Below, piece by piece: positions 13,401-21,784 of a stretch of 64,000 nucleotides of DNA. The translations under genes and the position numbers were made by a program. The notes beneath the pieces are model-generated. The model was not told where the DNA came from. It searched no databases and saw only the letters and a list, made by a program, of their open reading frames with translations. This DNA comes from Hydra vulgaris (Eukaryota > Cnidaria > Hydrozoa > Anthoathecata > Hydridae): NCBI RefSeq assembly GCF_038396675.1, contig NC_088934.1, positions 3,648,501 to 3,712,500 of the forward strand, read 5' to 3'. Numbering within the stretch: position 1 is the first letter of the stretch; each line of letters starts with the position of its first letter.

Positions 13401-13722
13401 TTTCAAAAGAAACAAATCTCCAACCTGATCCTGCTTGTTAATGTAATGATAATGATTCTAAAATTTTCTGCTTTGATGTTTTATAAAACTCGAATAAATC
13501 TGTTGTTTCTAATACAACATGATTATTCGTTCTAAATAGAGAAGATGTGATTATAGGTTCTCCTGTTTTAATATCAGTACGCTCCATTTCACAAGTGAGA
13601 ACTATATAAACCTTTGAATTTCTATTTCCGTTTAGTACTTTAATATCACTATTTTTAGCAGCATTTATGAAGGATAAAGCATCATAACCTTCTATCCCTT
13701 TAGCTGTAAATTGCTTCGTCAC
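10427..13722 (-). pseudogene. Protein-primed family B DNA polymerase of the Polinton (POLB)
   Basis: This enzyme replicates the element from a protein primer. Blocks on the minus strand, in order, are: an N-terminal region (13722-13440, GIEGYDALSFINAAK; then GSGWRFVSFEK after an in-frame stop); a Cys/His cluster CKNYYCRNCLLGF..LSNHKSYC near 12960-12880; Exo I PFVVYAEFESF near 12760, where the usual Asp of the DxE motif reads Glu; Exo III-type YNVSDVLLLVDVF near 11870; palm motif A EVDLDYPEYLHDEHNDYPLAPE near 11450; motif B KDFFKLMNNSLFGKTMEN near 11180; motif C LLFTDTDSL near 10920; and a C-terminal GLRSKLYSYK, ending in LAYGY with its stop at 10427. At least six frameshifts or stops break it. 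The start is uncertain: an ATG just before 13722 is followed at once by TGA. Length (about 1,090 codons) fits Polinton polymerases. Confidence 0.92.
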
Positions 13723-13725
13723 ATT

Positions 13726-14268
13726 TTAAATAGATGATTGATTTAATTTAAATTTTATTGCATTTATGTCTTTATTTATTTCTTTTTTTATTTCTTCAAC
13801 TTTATTTTCAGGTTCAACTTTGTTTCTAACTTCTAATTTATTGTATAAATTTTTCAATGAGTTGACTTTTTGATTGACTTTATTCTTAATGGTATTAGGT
13901 ACGTATGACACAATCCAATCTGCAATAGAATTAAGTTTACTTTTTTCAGTTGATTCTATTTTAGCTGTCAATGTATTCACTGTGTTTTTAATTGTATTAG
14001 GCACATATGACATAAGCCAATTTGTAGATGTATTCACTGTATTTTTAATTGTTTCAGGTACATATGACATAAGCCAACCTGTTGTAGATTGTGATGGTCT
14101 TTGTTCAATCGGTGAGTTACTCACTGATGTAGATTGCGTTTGTGTGCGCTCAACAGGTGTGTGCGATAACACTTCTTCTAATTCACTTCTTCTCATTTTA
14201 GAATATTTTTTAATTTTTCGCTCTTTAGCGATTTGTTTTAATTCTTTTACCGTTTTATTATTTTCCAT
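13726..14268 (-). CDS. Polinton protein with three amphipathic SYVP repeats
   Basis: Intact 180-codon frame, with its ATG 5' flanked by TACATAAAA. The N-terminus (residues 5-35, VKELKQIAKERKIKKYSKMR..ELEEVL) looks like a SAP/Rho-N type helix-extended-helix fold that binds nucleic acid. A Ser/Thr/Gln linker follows. Then come three copies of a 15-residue unit at 65-79, 84-98 and 118-132 (WLMSYVPETIKNTVN, WLMSYVPNTIKNTVN, WIVSYVPNTIKNKVN), each with a hydrophobic face. The C-terminus is charged and predicted coiled coil. It ends 4 bases before the presumed start of the polymerase. Function is unknown; the repeats could touch membranes or capsid. One of the few undamaged genes of the element. 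Confidence 0.75.
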   Translation of the reverse strand: MENNKTVKELKQIAKERKIKKYSKMRRSELEEVLSHTPVERTQTQSTSVSNSPIEQRPSQSTTGWLMSYVPETIKNTVNTSTNWLMSYVPNTIKNTVNTLTAKIESTEKSKLNSIADWIVSYVPNTIKNKVNQKVNSLKNLYNKLEVRNKVEPENKVEEIKKEINKDINAIKFKLNQSSI

Positions 14269-14403
14269 TTTTATGTAGCAAGATATTTTTTTTTAATTTT
14301 CATTTTCTTTATATAATTTTTCAAAATAAAAAATCTTGTCAAATAAAAAATGTAAAGTTTCATATGAAATTTAAATGCATCCACATTTCTATATGACAAG
14401 ATT

Positions 14404-14877
14404 TTATTTTTTTAATTTTTCAGAATTTGGTATTTCAATCTTATAACCATTATCAATCTTACCATCACGCATTTCAAGATATCTATATCCATGATCAGTT
14501 TCACGCATTGCACTATATAAGGATTTATATACTGTTTCTTCTCCTGTTTCCATGTTTGTTAATTTAATAGTGACTGGTTTTTTCTTAATTGTTCTTAATC
14601 TTTCATATTTTGGATCTATTTCTTTTTTCTCTTCTTTTACTGGATGTATTCTAGGTCTTCCAACTGATCTTTTCTCATCAACTTCTTTTACTGGATGTAT
14701 TCTAGGTCTTCCAATTGATCTTTTCTCAGTTACTTCTTTCACTTCAGCCATAATAGATTCTTTATCTAATAGCCCATTTTCCATAGCAATCATTAGCAAT
14801 GTAGCGATATTGTCAGATGTTTTTGAAATGCTATTTTCTTCTAATAAACTTTTTAAACTTTTCTTTGTATAATACAT
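14404..14877 (-). CDS. AT-hook protein with NUMOD-like C-terminus
   Basis: Intact 157-codon frame, probably a DNA-binding protein of the element. Two AT-hooks, GRPRIHP at residues 56-62 and 73-79, sit in a 17-residue tandem duplication (EKRS(I/V)GRPRIHPVKE). AT-hooks bind the minor groove of AT-rich DNA, which suits this genome. The C-terminus (residues about 115-152: VYKSLYSAMRETDHG, YRYLEMRDGKI, NGYKIEI) resembles the NUMOD1-type helix-turn-helix module found next to homing endonucleases, without any nuclease domain. The start is preceded by TTTATATAATAAAA. It lies directly behind the capsid gene. Possible roles are genome condensation or regulation; both are inference. Confidence 0.75.
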   Translation of the reverse strand: MYYTKKSLKSLLEENSISKTSDNIATLLMIAMENGLLDKESIMAEVKEVTEKRSIGRPRIHPVKEVDEKRSVGRPRIHPVKEEKKEIDPKYERLRTIKKKPVTIKLTNMETGEETVYKSLYSAMRETDHGYRYLEMRDGKIDNGYKIEIPNSEKLKK

Positions 14878-14936
14878 TTTTATTATATAAAGAAAAAAAA
14901 TTTAAATAATTTTAAAAAAATTTAATTTTCAAAAAT

Positions 14937-16226
14937 TTAAATAACATTCAATTTATTACCATCTGATTGAAGTTCCATCATTCTATTAGATAATACAAGA
15001 GCATATGCTTGAGTATTTGCTGGTACAGCTGTATTAAATGTTGCTCTAATTTGTATTTGTATTGTCAATGATTTTAATCTTTCTAATTGTTTGATAATAT
15101 CAAAAACAAAGAGTGGGAATAAATCTCTATAGTCAGAAGGACTTATATTGCTGTTTGCGTTCAATTCATTGATTCCATAAAATTTTTCTTTAAACATAGA
15201 TGCTTCTCTATAAGCTCTTGAAATTTGCCGATTTGGAAATGACAAATTATAATCAACAATAGGATATCTGTCATTATTATTGAGCATAATGTACATATTT
15301 TTCAAGTCACAATGATCAAATATTAAAGGATTAGCAGTTTGGTCACCACTCTTACTTGTTTGAAATCCGACAATAATGTATCTTAGATTTTCAGGAGATG
15401 TCTTTACGGCCAATTGCCAATTAAATGAAGTAGATTGTTAAACAGTTGTAGTATCACACTGACGCATTCTAAAATTTACTGGAATGATCACTTTTTTTTC
15501 AATTTCCCCATAAACTTTAAACTTTTCTACATCTGCTGGGATCAAATTTGGCATAAACAATGATATTTTGTTAAGATTAACTTTTCCTGCAGCTACAGCA
15601 GCAAGCCTAAAAATTGCGTCATCATCACATTGTCTTACAAGAGTTATTGTATGTTTAAGACCATAAATAACTTTGTCGTAATCATCACAGAATCCAAAAA
15701 TGTGTCTCAAAGGTACGCAAAATGAAAATGTTCCTTTTGTAGTTGGTTTCTGAATCATGTATGCTTGTCGTGTTGCAAACCCTATGTTATCAGCAATTAC
15801 TGCTGTTGATGTATTATCTTTAAACCACAATTGATTTAATCCTTGCGCTAATTGAAAGTCATTTGCATAATTAAGCATTCCTAACATTGTAGTTGCTTGA
15901 CCTGAATGATAAACAGCTTCTATCTGTTGGTTTGATAATTGGTATGTTATTCGACTAAATAATTCCATGAGACCATTATTTGTAAGCGCCACCGCATCTG
16001 TATTAGCATAAGCTGTTCCATCAGCTTTAACAAGTTGTCCTTCAAATAAGAGATAAGCTTTAGATGGAAGTGTGAACAAATCTTGTTGCTCAATGTTGAT
16101 TCTTATTTCTCCAGGACTATTTAGATTTGTGCCATTAATGGGTTCATATTCATGTTCTTCATATCTTTCAATTCCATTATCTATAATTGGCATTTCTGTA
16201 AAATCAAATACTTCAGAAGTCGTCAT
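14937..16226 (-). pseudogene. Polinton major capsid protein (double jelly roll)
   Basis: A 430-codon frame, of the size expected for Polinton major capsid proteins, which form pseudo-hexameric trimers. It starts MTTSEVFDF at 16226 after TATATAAAAAAATAAA, and is interrupted by one in-frame TAA at 15438-15440; the downstream part continues in the same frame to 14937. The stop can come from a CAA by one C-to-T change. Recognisable blocks are EYEPINGTNLNSPGEIRI and FTLPSKAYLLFEGQL near the N-terminus, PLRHIFGFCDDYDKVIYG in the middle, and, after the stop, LRYIIVGFQ, FDHCDLKNMYIMLNN and YPIVDYNLSFPN. Apart from the single nonsense mutation the gene looks intact. Assignment rests on recognised family motifs and gene context. 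Confidence 0.88.
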
Positions 16227-16293
16227 TTTATTTTTTTATATACAATGTAAAAAAACTTTTTTTGATTGGCAATTCTTAAAACGATATAAAAAA

Positions 16294-16350
16294 TTTTACG
16301 AAAGCTAAATTTACGAAAGCTAAATTTACGAAAGCTAAATTTACGCAAGT
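16294..16350. repeat. Tandem 15-bp repeat at the end of a Polinton gene
   Basis: Three and a half copies of TTTACGAAAGCTAAA. The last partial copy contains the stop codon of the minus-strand gene that ends at 16341, so the repeat grew out of its 3' end. Confidence 0.9.
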
Positions 16351-16867
16351 CGAAGGCCTCGTCCTATTTTAGCAAGTTCTTCTATTCTTATAGCATTTTT
16401 ATTTGATAATTTGCATGGGCCTTTTTTTACTGATCTTATTGCAGACCCCATCATCAATTTATTTATATTTTTGTTACCTCATCTGCATTATTTTTTAGAT
16501 CTTTAGATCTTTCAGATCCATAGGAATTAGATGCTTCCAAATTTGAAATTATCACATCAATTCTTTTACTAACAGGTTGTGAAGCTATTTTTGAAGATGC
16601 TTTATCAATTAATTGTTTTCTTTTTTCAACTGTAGCATTTCTAGCAGCTTCTATTGCTGATTTTGAAAGTTCTTTTCCTGCTGATTTAGCAGCAGTTATT
16701 GCAGTTTTTCCTAAATCATTAGCAGCCATCTTCTTCAACATAGCTGATGACACTCTTGTTACATTTGACGTTTTTATTCGTTTAAATAAATCTCTTATGC
16801 TTTCGAATATACCAAATCCTCCAACAACATGTTATTTTATATATCTCTTATTATTAACAATTAGCAT
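16341..16867 (-). pseudogene. Small basic Ala/Lys-rich Polinton protein
   Basis: It starts MLIVNNKRYIK at 16867 behind TACATAAAAAAA; an in-frame TAA follows at codon 12. The frame resumes with HVVGGFGIFESIRDLFKRI, a possible amphipathic segment, and then a long Ala/Lys/Ser helix (AANDLGKTAITAAKSAGKEL..). A frameshift near 16470 separates it from a basic C-terminus (RSVKKGPCKLSNKN..ELAKIGRGLRLA) ending at 16341. Size and composition recall the small core or cement proteins of adenovirus-like virions; no enzyme motif was seen. It lies between the capsid gene and a coiled-coil protein, in the virion-gene block. Two lesions. Confidence 0.65.
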
Positions 16868-16911
16868 TTTTTTATGTACTATATATTTTTTTTATATGCA
16901 CTGAGATACAA

Positions 16912-17813
16912 TTATAAAAGATTTTGAATTGCTTTATACTGTGAACTATCCATTTCACCTTGCCGTAATAATTCATCACAAATTGCAACACCTTCATTTC
17001 TTGCTCCAGTGTTACCTGCTCTCCATGCAGCTATACATAAATTAAGCTTTTCAGCTAATGATTTAGAGTTGCTAGGAAGAATTATAGTTTGTATTCTTCC
17101 TCCAATTCCATTTGCTCTTGATTCACGCTTCCTATTTTCTTTTATGTCTTTCCAAATAGGAGCTATTATTTCTCTGTATTTTCCACTACGAGACGACTTT
17201 GGTTTGTATGGGTTTTCAGAAGTAATTGCATCTGTTTGTATTAATATATCTCGATATTTTTAAAGATCATCTTCACTATATACTCCTTTATTAGGATTAA
17301 ACTTTACTATCAACTCCCAAAGGCCAGGAGTACCATAATATTTTTCACCATCAATAATTATATCATTATCATTAATATGTATTGGTTTTTTTCCAATATA
17401 AAATATACCATCTTTATCACGTATCCCAAATGTAGTGTCTGTAGATTTTTACTATTAGCATACATTCTTAGATAATCTGTTGCAATTTTTCCTAAGCTCA
17501 TACCTTTAGATTCTTCATGAGATGGTAAAAGTTTTTTAGTTTCAGTTATCATTATCTCTCTTTTTGCTTCAGGATAATAATTTGAAAAATTGAGTGCTAA
17601 TTTATCAGATTGATCTTGCAATTTATATATGTTTTCTTTTATACTATCTTGACTATCAATTAATGTCTTGTACAATTTTTCTAAGCCTGACTGTAAATTA
17701 GTTTCACCCATCCTTTCATCTAAATCATTCTGCTTTAATCTTCTTTTAGTATCTAAGTAATCTTTAACAATTTTGTCCCTTTTTTCAGGATCTTCAATTT
17801 TTAGAAATGACAT
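16912..17813 (-). pseudogene. Coiled-coil Polinton protein with a GTPGLWELI domain
   Basis: About 300 codons, starting MSFLKIEDPEKR at 17813 (the upstream in-frame alternative start is less likely; TTTATAAAAAAAACAAA precedes this ATG). The N-terminal half is charged and helical (about residues 5-80, coiled coil). After a frameshift near 17430 the C-terminal half continues with FGIRDKDGIFYIGK, YYGTPGLWELIVKF, an in-frame stop near 17260, and an ending rich in basic residues (SGKYREIIAPIW, GGRIQTIILPSNS, AGNTGARNEGVAICDELL). I recognise it only as a conserved Polinton ORF of cnidarians and cannot name a function. Its neighbours suggest a virion component. Confidence 0.65.
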
Positions 17814-17938
17814 TTTGTTTTTTTTATAAATAAAGATAAAAAAACACAACGCTTTATGTTTTTACGTTTAAATTTTTACTAAATTTGCTTTGTAGTATAT
17901 TAATTGCTTCATCTCTTCCTTGTTTAATTAATGATTCT

Positions 17939-18547
17939 TTAGTCATTCATTAATTCTTTTAAATTTGTTCTAATTTGCTCAAGCATAGCTTTAAATTTTT
18001 CAAGTTCACTAAGTATTAGTTTAAATTCATTGTCATCTATATTTCCATCTACTAAAGCTTTAGAAATATAGTCACTTATTGTATTTAGTTTTAATTCAGC
18101 AAGTACTTTAATCTCTTCATGCTTTTCTGCTTTTAAATTTAATTTTTTATTAACTTGCCCTCCTATTAATGATAAAACACCTGCTCCTAATGCTGCACCT
18201 TCACATGCGATAGCTACTGGTGCTGCAATTATTGTTGCTAAAAATCCAATTCCAATAGTTCCAAGTGCCATAGTGCTTGCTAGTAACGAATTATCAATAG
18301 CTAAAGTTATTTTTACAGCTTCATGATACTTTTTACTTAACATATTTCTCTTTTCTCTCTCACTCTCTATTTCCTTTTGAATCTCACTTATTGTGTTTAA
18401 TCGATATATATGTGCACTAATAATCTTATTTTCTTCATCAGGTGCACTTGGAATATTTGGATATAATTTATTAATATTTTTATCATTTTCAGCATTTGGT
18501 ATATCTGAATAAATATTATTACATAGCTTTTTGCAATTAAACTCCAT
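17939..18547 (-). CDS. Polinton membrane protein with LYPNI-PSAP late-domain-like motifs
   Basis: Intact 202-codon frame starting MEFNCKKLC, with ACTTATTAAA directly upstream. Residues 28-36 read LYPNIPSAP, placing an LYPx(L/I)-like motif (ALIX-binding type) next to PSAP (TSG101-binding type). A weaker echo, IYSDIPNAE, lies at 12-20. A coiled coil (about 48-80) is followed by a hydrophobic stretch rich in Ala/Gly (about 88-132) that could form two membrane helices, and by a second helical region to the end. A further small frame, MTKESLIKQGRDEAI.., overlaps the end (17942-17856) and may be its shifted C-terminus. A function in membrane wrapping or egress is inference from short motifs only. 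Confidence 0.65.
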   Translation of the reverse strand: MEFNCKKLCNNIYSDIPNAENDKNINKLYPNIPSAPDEENKIISAHIYRLNTISEIQKEIESEREKRNMLSKKYHEAVKITLAIDNSLLASTMALGTIGIGFLATIIAAPVAIACEGAALGAGVLSLIGGQVNKKLNLKAEKHEEIKVLAELKLNTISDYISKALVDGNIDDNEFKLILSELEKFKAMLEQIRTNLKELMND

Positions 18548-18596
18548 TTTAATAAGTAAAAATAATTTTTTTTAAAAATTATTTTTTAAAAAAAAT

Positions 18597-18917
18597 TTAC
18601 AATAAATTCACAAAACATAAACTATCCCCTTTTTTAATCAATATATCAGAATCAGAATTATTAACAACAGTATGGTATCATCAACAGTTTCTGATAATAC
18701 AGAGTTTTGTAAACTTAACATTTTTAATTTAAGTTCTTCTTTTAATGAAACTGACGCAACACCTTCATTAAGTACACCAAACTTTATATGAATATAATCA
18801 TTTGATATAGATTTTATTGTAATGTCTTGTGGTGCAAATATTTTTATATTTATTATTATTTATTAATACTGGTTTTGGAAGTTCACTTGGTATATTTCCT
18901 AAAATATGTACTGTCAT
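18597..18917 (-). pseudogene. Small Polinton ORF (MTVHILGNIPSELP)
   Basis: About 105 codons starting at 18917, preceded by TTATATATAAAAAGAA. The start MTVHILGNIPSELPKPVL is in one frame; after about 25 codons the coding pattern continues in the next frame (DITIKSISNDYIHIKFGVL), and a further shift near 18660 leads to DILIKKGDSLCFVNLL and the stop at 18597-18599. Too short for most gene callers. No domain recognised; the compact beta-rich pattern would suit a small structural or accessory protein. It sits between two virion-type genes. Confidence 0.55.
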
Positions 18918-18976
18918 TTCTTTTTATATATAATATATAAAAAATAATTTTTATAAAGTGAAAAAATTTTAATAAA

Positions 18977-19578
18977 TCATAAAAGTATATTTAAAAATGG
19001 AATATTGGCAAATGGTGAATTTGGAACTAATAATAAACCTGATCCTGTTGATGTATATCCATTTCCACTACGTAAGTACAATCCATCACCTATAGAACCA
19101 CCTTTACTCCATGGTCTCAAATATAAGCCATTTCCTGCAGCAGTCATTTTAATTCCTTTTCCATTCTTTTTCATGTACACAACACCCCTTCCAGCAATTT
19201 TATCAACCATAGCTGATCCAGCTGCTGAACCTACTCCTGTTAATAAACCTGTTGTTAGAGCTGGAGCAACGCTTGATATAAAAATCTTCCAGCTGATCCA
19301 AGGAAAGGTAATAGTGCTCCTAGAAATCCACCCTCTATATTAGAATTGTAAATGAGTTGCGCTTTACTTAAATTAATTATCACACTAGTACCTTTCTCAT
19401 ATGCTTTCGTAATTTTATTCAATTGCCTTTTTCTTACAGCTAATACATGATCACCATTAAGATCTGAATGGGCTAATTTAATACTAGCTCCATAATCATC
19501 TTCTTCATTAATTGCTTTTTTAATTTTTTTCAATTACCTCTCTGAAATATTTACTTTAATATTAGTATATTTACTCAT
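18977..19578 (-). pseudogene. Candidate membrane-active virion protein (adenovirus pVI-like position)
   Basis: It starts MSKYTNIKVNISER at 19578 after TACATATAAAA, followed by an in-frame TAA. The body (from 19533) contains HVLAVRKRQLNKITKAYEKG, then a hydrophobic Gly-rich segment EGGFLGALLPFLGSAGRFL. A frameshift near 19265 precedes an Ala/Gly-rich helix (LLTGVGSAAGSAMVDKIAG), a basic KKNGKGIKM patch and two GxGLYLR repeats, ending at 18977. An amphipathic Gly/Leu helix in a small capsid-associated protein is what adenovirus protein VI uses to breach endosomes; equating the two is inference. Two lesions make this copy non-functional. Confidence 0.6.
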
Positions 19579-19636
19579 TTTTATATGTAAGTAAAATAAT
19601 TTCCGTAATTTTTTAAAAAATTATTTTACGACTTAT

Positions 19637-20358
19637 TTACGACTTATCTACTTCTCTTATATGAAATCTAATAGTTACTTCTTCTCCTCGTAAATCCAAA
19701 AGATTTCCATCTTGATCAACCAATCTATTCTCCATTCTTGATATTTTTTTTAGTATTAGTGGTGCATAAGTTACGTAATTAGGCTTTTCAATAATTTTAT
19801 ATTCAGGACCTACATCTCGGTAAAATAAATATATAACGTTACTAGTTGGTCCATTTACATACGATGATCCTATTATATCACTTGTTACTAGTATACTATT
19901 AACACTTAATTTTTTTAATTAGTTCCTATATTGTAGCCTGCTGAGTATATTCCACTGTCAAAACCAAAAACAGTTCAAATTGAATTTGAAGATGTAAAAT
20001 CAACTTTATAACCAGCTGCAATAGTTAAATATGCTCTTAATGTATTCCTACTTGCTCCAATTGTAATATTTGCAACTCCTGAACTTGCATCACCGTTTCC
20101 TATCATAATCGATTGGATATAATTATTTATAGCAACAATTTCATAAGATCGAACTAGAATGTTTATAACCTTCCATGTTGATCCATTATTTGCGCTATAT
20201 CTAAAATTATTGTTTGAAGAATTAATATTAGGAAAACTGTAAGATGTATCTATACGAACTAGAGCCATTTCATATTCTCTGTCTTCTCTAAGTTGAATAA
20301 TAGGGTTATAAATAGTTCTTAATATACTGCTATTTTCGCTCACTAATAAACATGTCAT
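19637..20358 (-). pseudogene. Polinton ORF next to the packaging ATPase (possible minor capsid)
   Basis: About 240 codons starting MTCLLVSENSSIL at 20358 behind TATATAAAAACAAAA. The first part includes QLREDREYEMALVRIDTSYSFPN and beta-rich segments. A TGA at about 19977, then a frameshift near 19925, precede a C-terminal part with SILVTSDIIG, VIYLFYRDVGPEYKII and GEEVTIRFHIREVDKS, ending at 19637. The predominance of beta strands and the location between the ATPase and virion genes would suit a minor capsid/penton or fibre-anchoring protein; I cannot confirm a jelly roll by eye. Confidence 0.6.
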
Positions 20359-20502
20359 TTTTGTTTTTATATAGAAGATAATATTATTTAAAAAAAAAAA
20401 TTTTCAACAATTTGGTATATAAAAACAAATTAATCCACTTCTATATTTTCCATAATCTCTTTTAGAAGATAGATTTATAATAACAAATCCATGAGGCTCT
20501 GA

Positions 20503-21180
20503 CTATGCTTTTTTACAAAAATTTTTAAACTCATCTTTTTCCATACTTGAAACATGATCATTATAAATATGATTTAAATTCTTTGAATCTTGTGGAAATA
20601 AGCAAATAAAGTTTGTATTTTCTCGTATAGTTTGCCTAGGTAACATAAAATAATTTTGTGCAAGATAGAAATAATCTACATTACTATGTCTTCCTTTTTT
20701 ATAATATTTTTCACACTTATTTTGCTTTGTTAATTGTAAGTCATCAAATATCATCAAATTATTCTTATGAATATCGAGATCATGAGGATCTGGTGCATCT
20801 TCTGCCGTATCAAAAAACTTACACTCCATATCTGCTTTATCTTTCAAATTTTTTGAAATGTCTTTAATTATAAGCGCAGGGCTTGCATTTATTTTTTCTA
20901 TTTGGTCTTGTAGATTAAATAGTTCAAGAATAATTTCTTTTGGCAATTTTTTTTCAAAAGATTGCTTTAATATTTTGTACTCTGGTTGAAAAAGAGATTT
21001 TCCAAAAACTTGTAAATTATTATAGTCTAACCAACCAGGTCTCAATAGTGAATTCAATAATAAAGTAGTTTTTCCACAACCCGACTTTCCAACAATAATT
21101 CCTCTTATACTCTTAGGAAACAACTTATTATTATTTCTCTTATTGTTATTCGCATTCCATGAGAAATCTATAATATCCAT
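20503..21180 (-). CDS. Genome-packaging ATPase of the Polinton (FtsK/HerA type)
   Basis: Intact 225-codon frame. Walker A is GKSGCGKT at residues 31-38, preceded by the hydrophobic strand RGIIV; Walker B is NLMIFDDL at 141-148. Conserved downstream blocks include YFYLAQNYFMLPRQTIRENT (sensor/arginine region). This family, the A32-like ATPases of Polintons, adenovirus-like and giant viruses, pumps DNA into capsids. It is transcribed away from the PLA2/integrase block across a 49-base spacer. Its integrity contrasts with the broken polymerase and protease. Confidence 0.9.
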   Translation of the reverse strand: MDIIDFSWNANNNKRNNNKLFPKSIRGIIVGKSGCGKTTLLLNSLLRPGWLDYNNLQVFGKSLFQPEYKILKQSFEKKLPKEIILELFNLQDQIEKINASPALIIKDISKNLKDKADMECKFFDTAEDAPDPHDLDIHKNNLMIFDDLQLTKQNKCEKYYKKGRHSNVDYFYLAQNYFMLPRQTIRENTNFICLFPQDSKNLNHIYNDHVSSMEKDEFKNFCKKA

Positions 21181-21229
21181 TTTTATATAATCAAGATTTT
21201 ATATATAAAAATTTTTTTATATATATAAA
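21181..21229. promoter_or_regulatory. 49-bp divergent intergenic promoter region
   Basis: The entire gap between the ATPase start (minus) and the zinc-ribbon/PLA2 start (plus) consists of TATATAAAA-type sequence facing both ways: TTATATAAAA before the ATPase ATG and TTTATATATATAAA before the PLA2 ATG. The same motif precedes nearly all other genes of the element, so this is probably a back-to-back pair of promoters with almost no 5' leader. Confidence 0.6.
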
Positions 21230-21784
21230 ATGTACTGCGTTAAATGTAGAAAAAAAATAAATACACTAAACTTGCAAAATGTTGTGAGTAAAAACAATAG
21301 AAATATGCAACGTGGAAATTGCGCTATTTGTGGAAAATTAAAAACTCAATTTGTATCCTCAAAAACAGGAGGAGATTTAGTGAGTTCTTTTAATTCAACA
21401 ACACGTAAAATAAAACTACCATGGTCTAAGTTTCCAGGTGAAATGCATTTACCTGGAATGAAGTTTGCAGGTCCTGGTACTGGTTTAGATGAACGATTAA
21501 CTTCTACTGACGCACATAAAGAATGTAGTAAACCTATAGATAGAGTTAATAATGCAGCTTACCATCACGATCTTGCTTATAAATACTTCAATGATACAGC
21601 AAAAAGAAATTTAGCTGATAAAATTATGATCGAAGAAATGGATTCTATAAAAAATCCAACAATACGTGAAAGAAATGAACGAGGTATTATAAAACCTATT
21701 ATAGCATCTAAAGCAAAATTTGGATTAGGTCTTTCAGACCCATATAAATTGAAACTACTCAAAAAAACTACAAACGATCAGTAA
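21230..21784 (+). CDS. Zinc-ribbon plus phospholipase A2-like protein
   Basis: 184 codons. Two CxxC pairs (C3/C6 and C31/C34) form a zinc ribbon. After a linker comes a phospholipase A2 domain of the parvovirus VP1 type: the calcium loop is KFAGPGT (78-84) and the catalytic pair HD is at 113-114 within NNAAYHHDLAYKYF, where the Asp is the active-site partner. In parvoviruses this domain opens endosomal membranes during entry; the same use in a Polinton particle is inference. The frame ends in a run of seven A's (21761-21767) followed by TAA, and the integrase frame begins in another phase across that point, so a fusion with the integrase that was lost by an indel is possible. Confidence 0.75.
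   Translation: MYCVKCRKKINTLNLQNVVSKNNRNMQRGNCAICGKLKTQFVSSKTGGDLVSSFNSTTRKIKLPWSKFPGEMHLPGMKFAGPGTGLDERLTSTDAHKECSKPIDRVNNAAYHHDLAYKYFNDTAKRNLADKIMIEEMDSIKNPTIRERNERGIIKPIIASKAKFGLGLSDPYKLKLLKKTTNDQ

Noticed and set aside
13874-14278. Plus-strand 134-codon frame opposite the SYVP protein (also 12-22 kb plus-strand frames such as 14552, 16072, 17009, 19005)
   Set aside because: They are antisense shadows of the minus-strand Polinton genes, hydrophobic or low complexity, with no motif.
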